This document shows, piece by piece, positions 24,287 through 24,464 of a stretch of DNA of 24,464 nucleotides. The position numbers and the translations under genes were made by a program. The notes beneath the pieces are model-generated. The model saw only the letters and a program-made list of their open reading frames with translations. It searched no databases and was not told the DNA's origin. Source of the DNA: Candidatus Staskawiczbacteria bacterium RIFOXYD1_FULL_32_13 (GTDB lineage: Bacteria > Patescibacteriota > Minisyncoccia > Minisyncoccales > Staskawiczbacteraceae); NCBI GenBank assembly GCA_001820485.1, contig MHPU01000010.1, positions 12,818 through 37,281 on the forward strand. The letters run 5' to 3'. Each line of letters starts with the position of its first letter. Position 1 is the first letter of the stretch.

Positions 24287-24464
24287 ACAGAGAAAATTTA
24301 AAAGAACTAAAAGAATTTATAGAGGATTTTTCACGGCTCTGCTATATGGCAGGAAAACTTGAAAAAGAAAAAGGCATAAATGAAAATCACGCAAATGAAT
24401 TATGCAATGTTCCTGATAATGTCTTAGAGCAGATAATGGACATTGATTCAGAAGAACAAGAAGA
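24283..24464 (+). CDS. Small hypothetical protein, 3'-partial
   Basis: The frame opens at the ATG at 24283, overlapping the stop of the previous gene by 4 bases, and remains open to the window end (60 codons). It is helical and Glu/Lys-rich with two cysteines. It is probably part of the same operon. Its length and family cannot be judged. Confidence 0.5.
   Translation, partial: MNRENLKELKEFIEDFSRLCYMAGKLEKEKGINENHANELCNVPDNVLEQIMDIDSEEQE

Noticed and set aside
1..24464. tRNA genes, rRNA genes and CRISPR arrays
   Set aside because: No T-loop/CCA-type cloverleaf, rRNA core sequence or regularly spaced direct repeats were found on reading both strands.

Overview
The window looks like a piece of a Candidate Phyla Radiation (Patescibacteria) chromosome or of an integrated element in such a genome. 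The grounds are AT-rich DNA, dense very small genes with short A-rich leaders and few Shine-Dalgarno sites, several small-protein types I associate with that group, and a diversity-generating retroelement of the kind common there. TGA is used as an ordinary stop. The phylum call is inference; no rRNA, tRNA or CRISPR array was found.

Bases 1-2566 hold a complete diversity-generating retroelement (DGR) apart from the 5' end of its target gene. A GC-rich target gene ends in a variable repeat (VR, 498-616). An intact template repeat (TR, 988-1106) lies exactly 490 bases downstream. VR and TR differ at 19 positions and every one is an adenine in TR. A terminator-like hairpin follows TR, then an inverted avd accessory gene and a divergent DGR reverse transcriptase. 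Bases 2567-8381 are a minus-strand run of small accessory genes: hypothetical proteins, a decayed exonuclease, a membrane-anchored trypsin-like protease, a membrane-anchored HNH protein preceded by a strongly structured RNA with its own promoter, and a thermonuclease/excalibur protein.

Bases 8396-19635 form a minus-strand defence block: hsdM, an AbiV-like HEPN gene, hsdS, hsdR and a YgjP-type metallopeptidase, nearly all overlapping or abutting, followed by a tight three-gene cassette of an OLD-type ATPase-TOPRIM nuclease, a Ymh-type HEPN protein and a second AbiV-like protein. The two AbiV proteins share a core segment and the same C-terminal tail, which suggests duplication within one locus. 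A clear promoter precedes hsdM. The cassette, and the placing of an AbiV gene inside a type I restriction operon, are the best candidates for an undescribed defence arrangement.

Bases 19855-20802 carry two cysteine-rich zinc-binding genes. From 20803 to 22594 lies a mostly non-coding stretch with a roughly 280-base strongly folded segment, inverted repeats, four GTCAAGC motifs and DnaA-box-like sites, which could be a replication or control region of a mobile element. From 22595 to the window end, plus-strand small genes, including an XRE-type regulator, resemble the early or accessory region of a plasmid, phage or integrative element.
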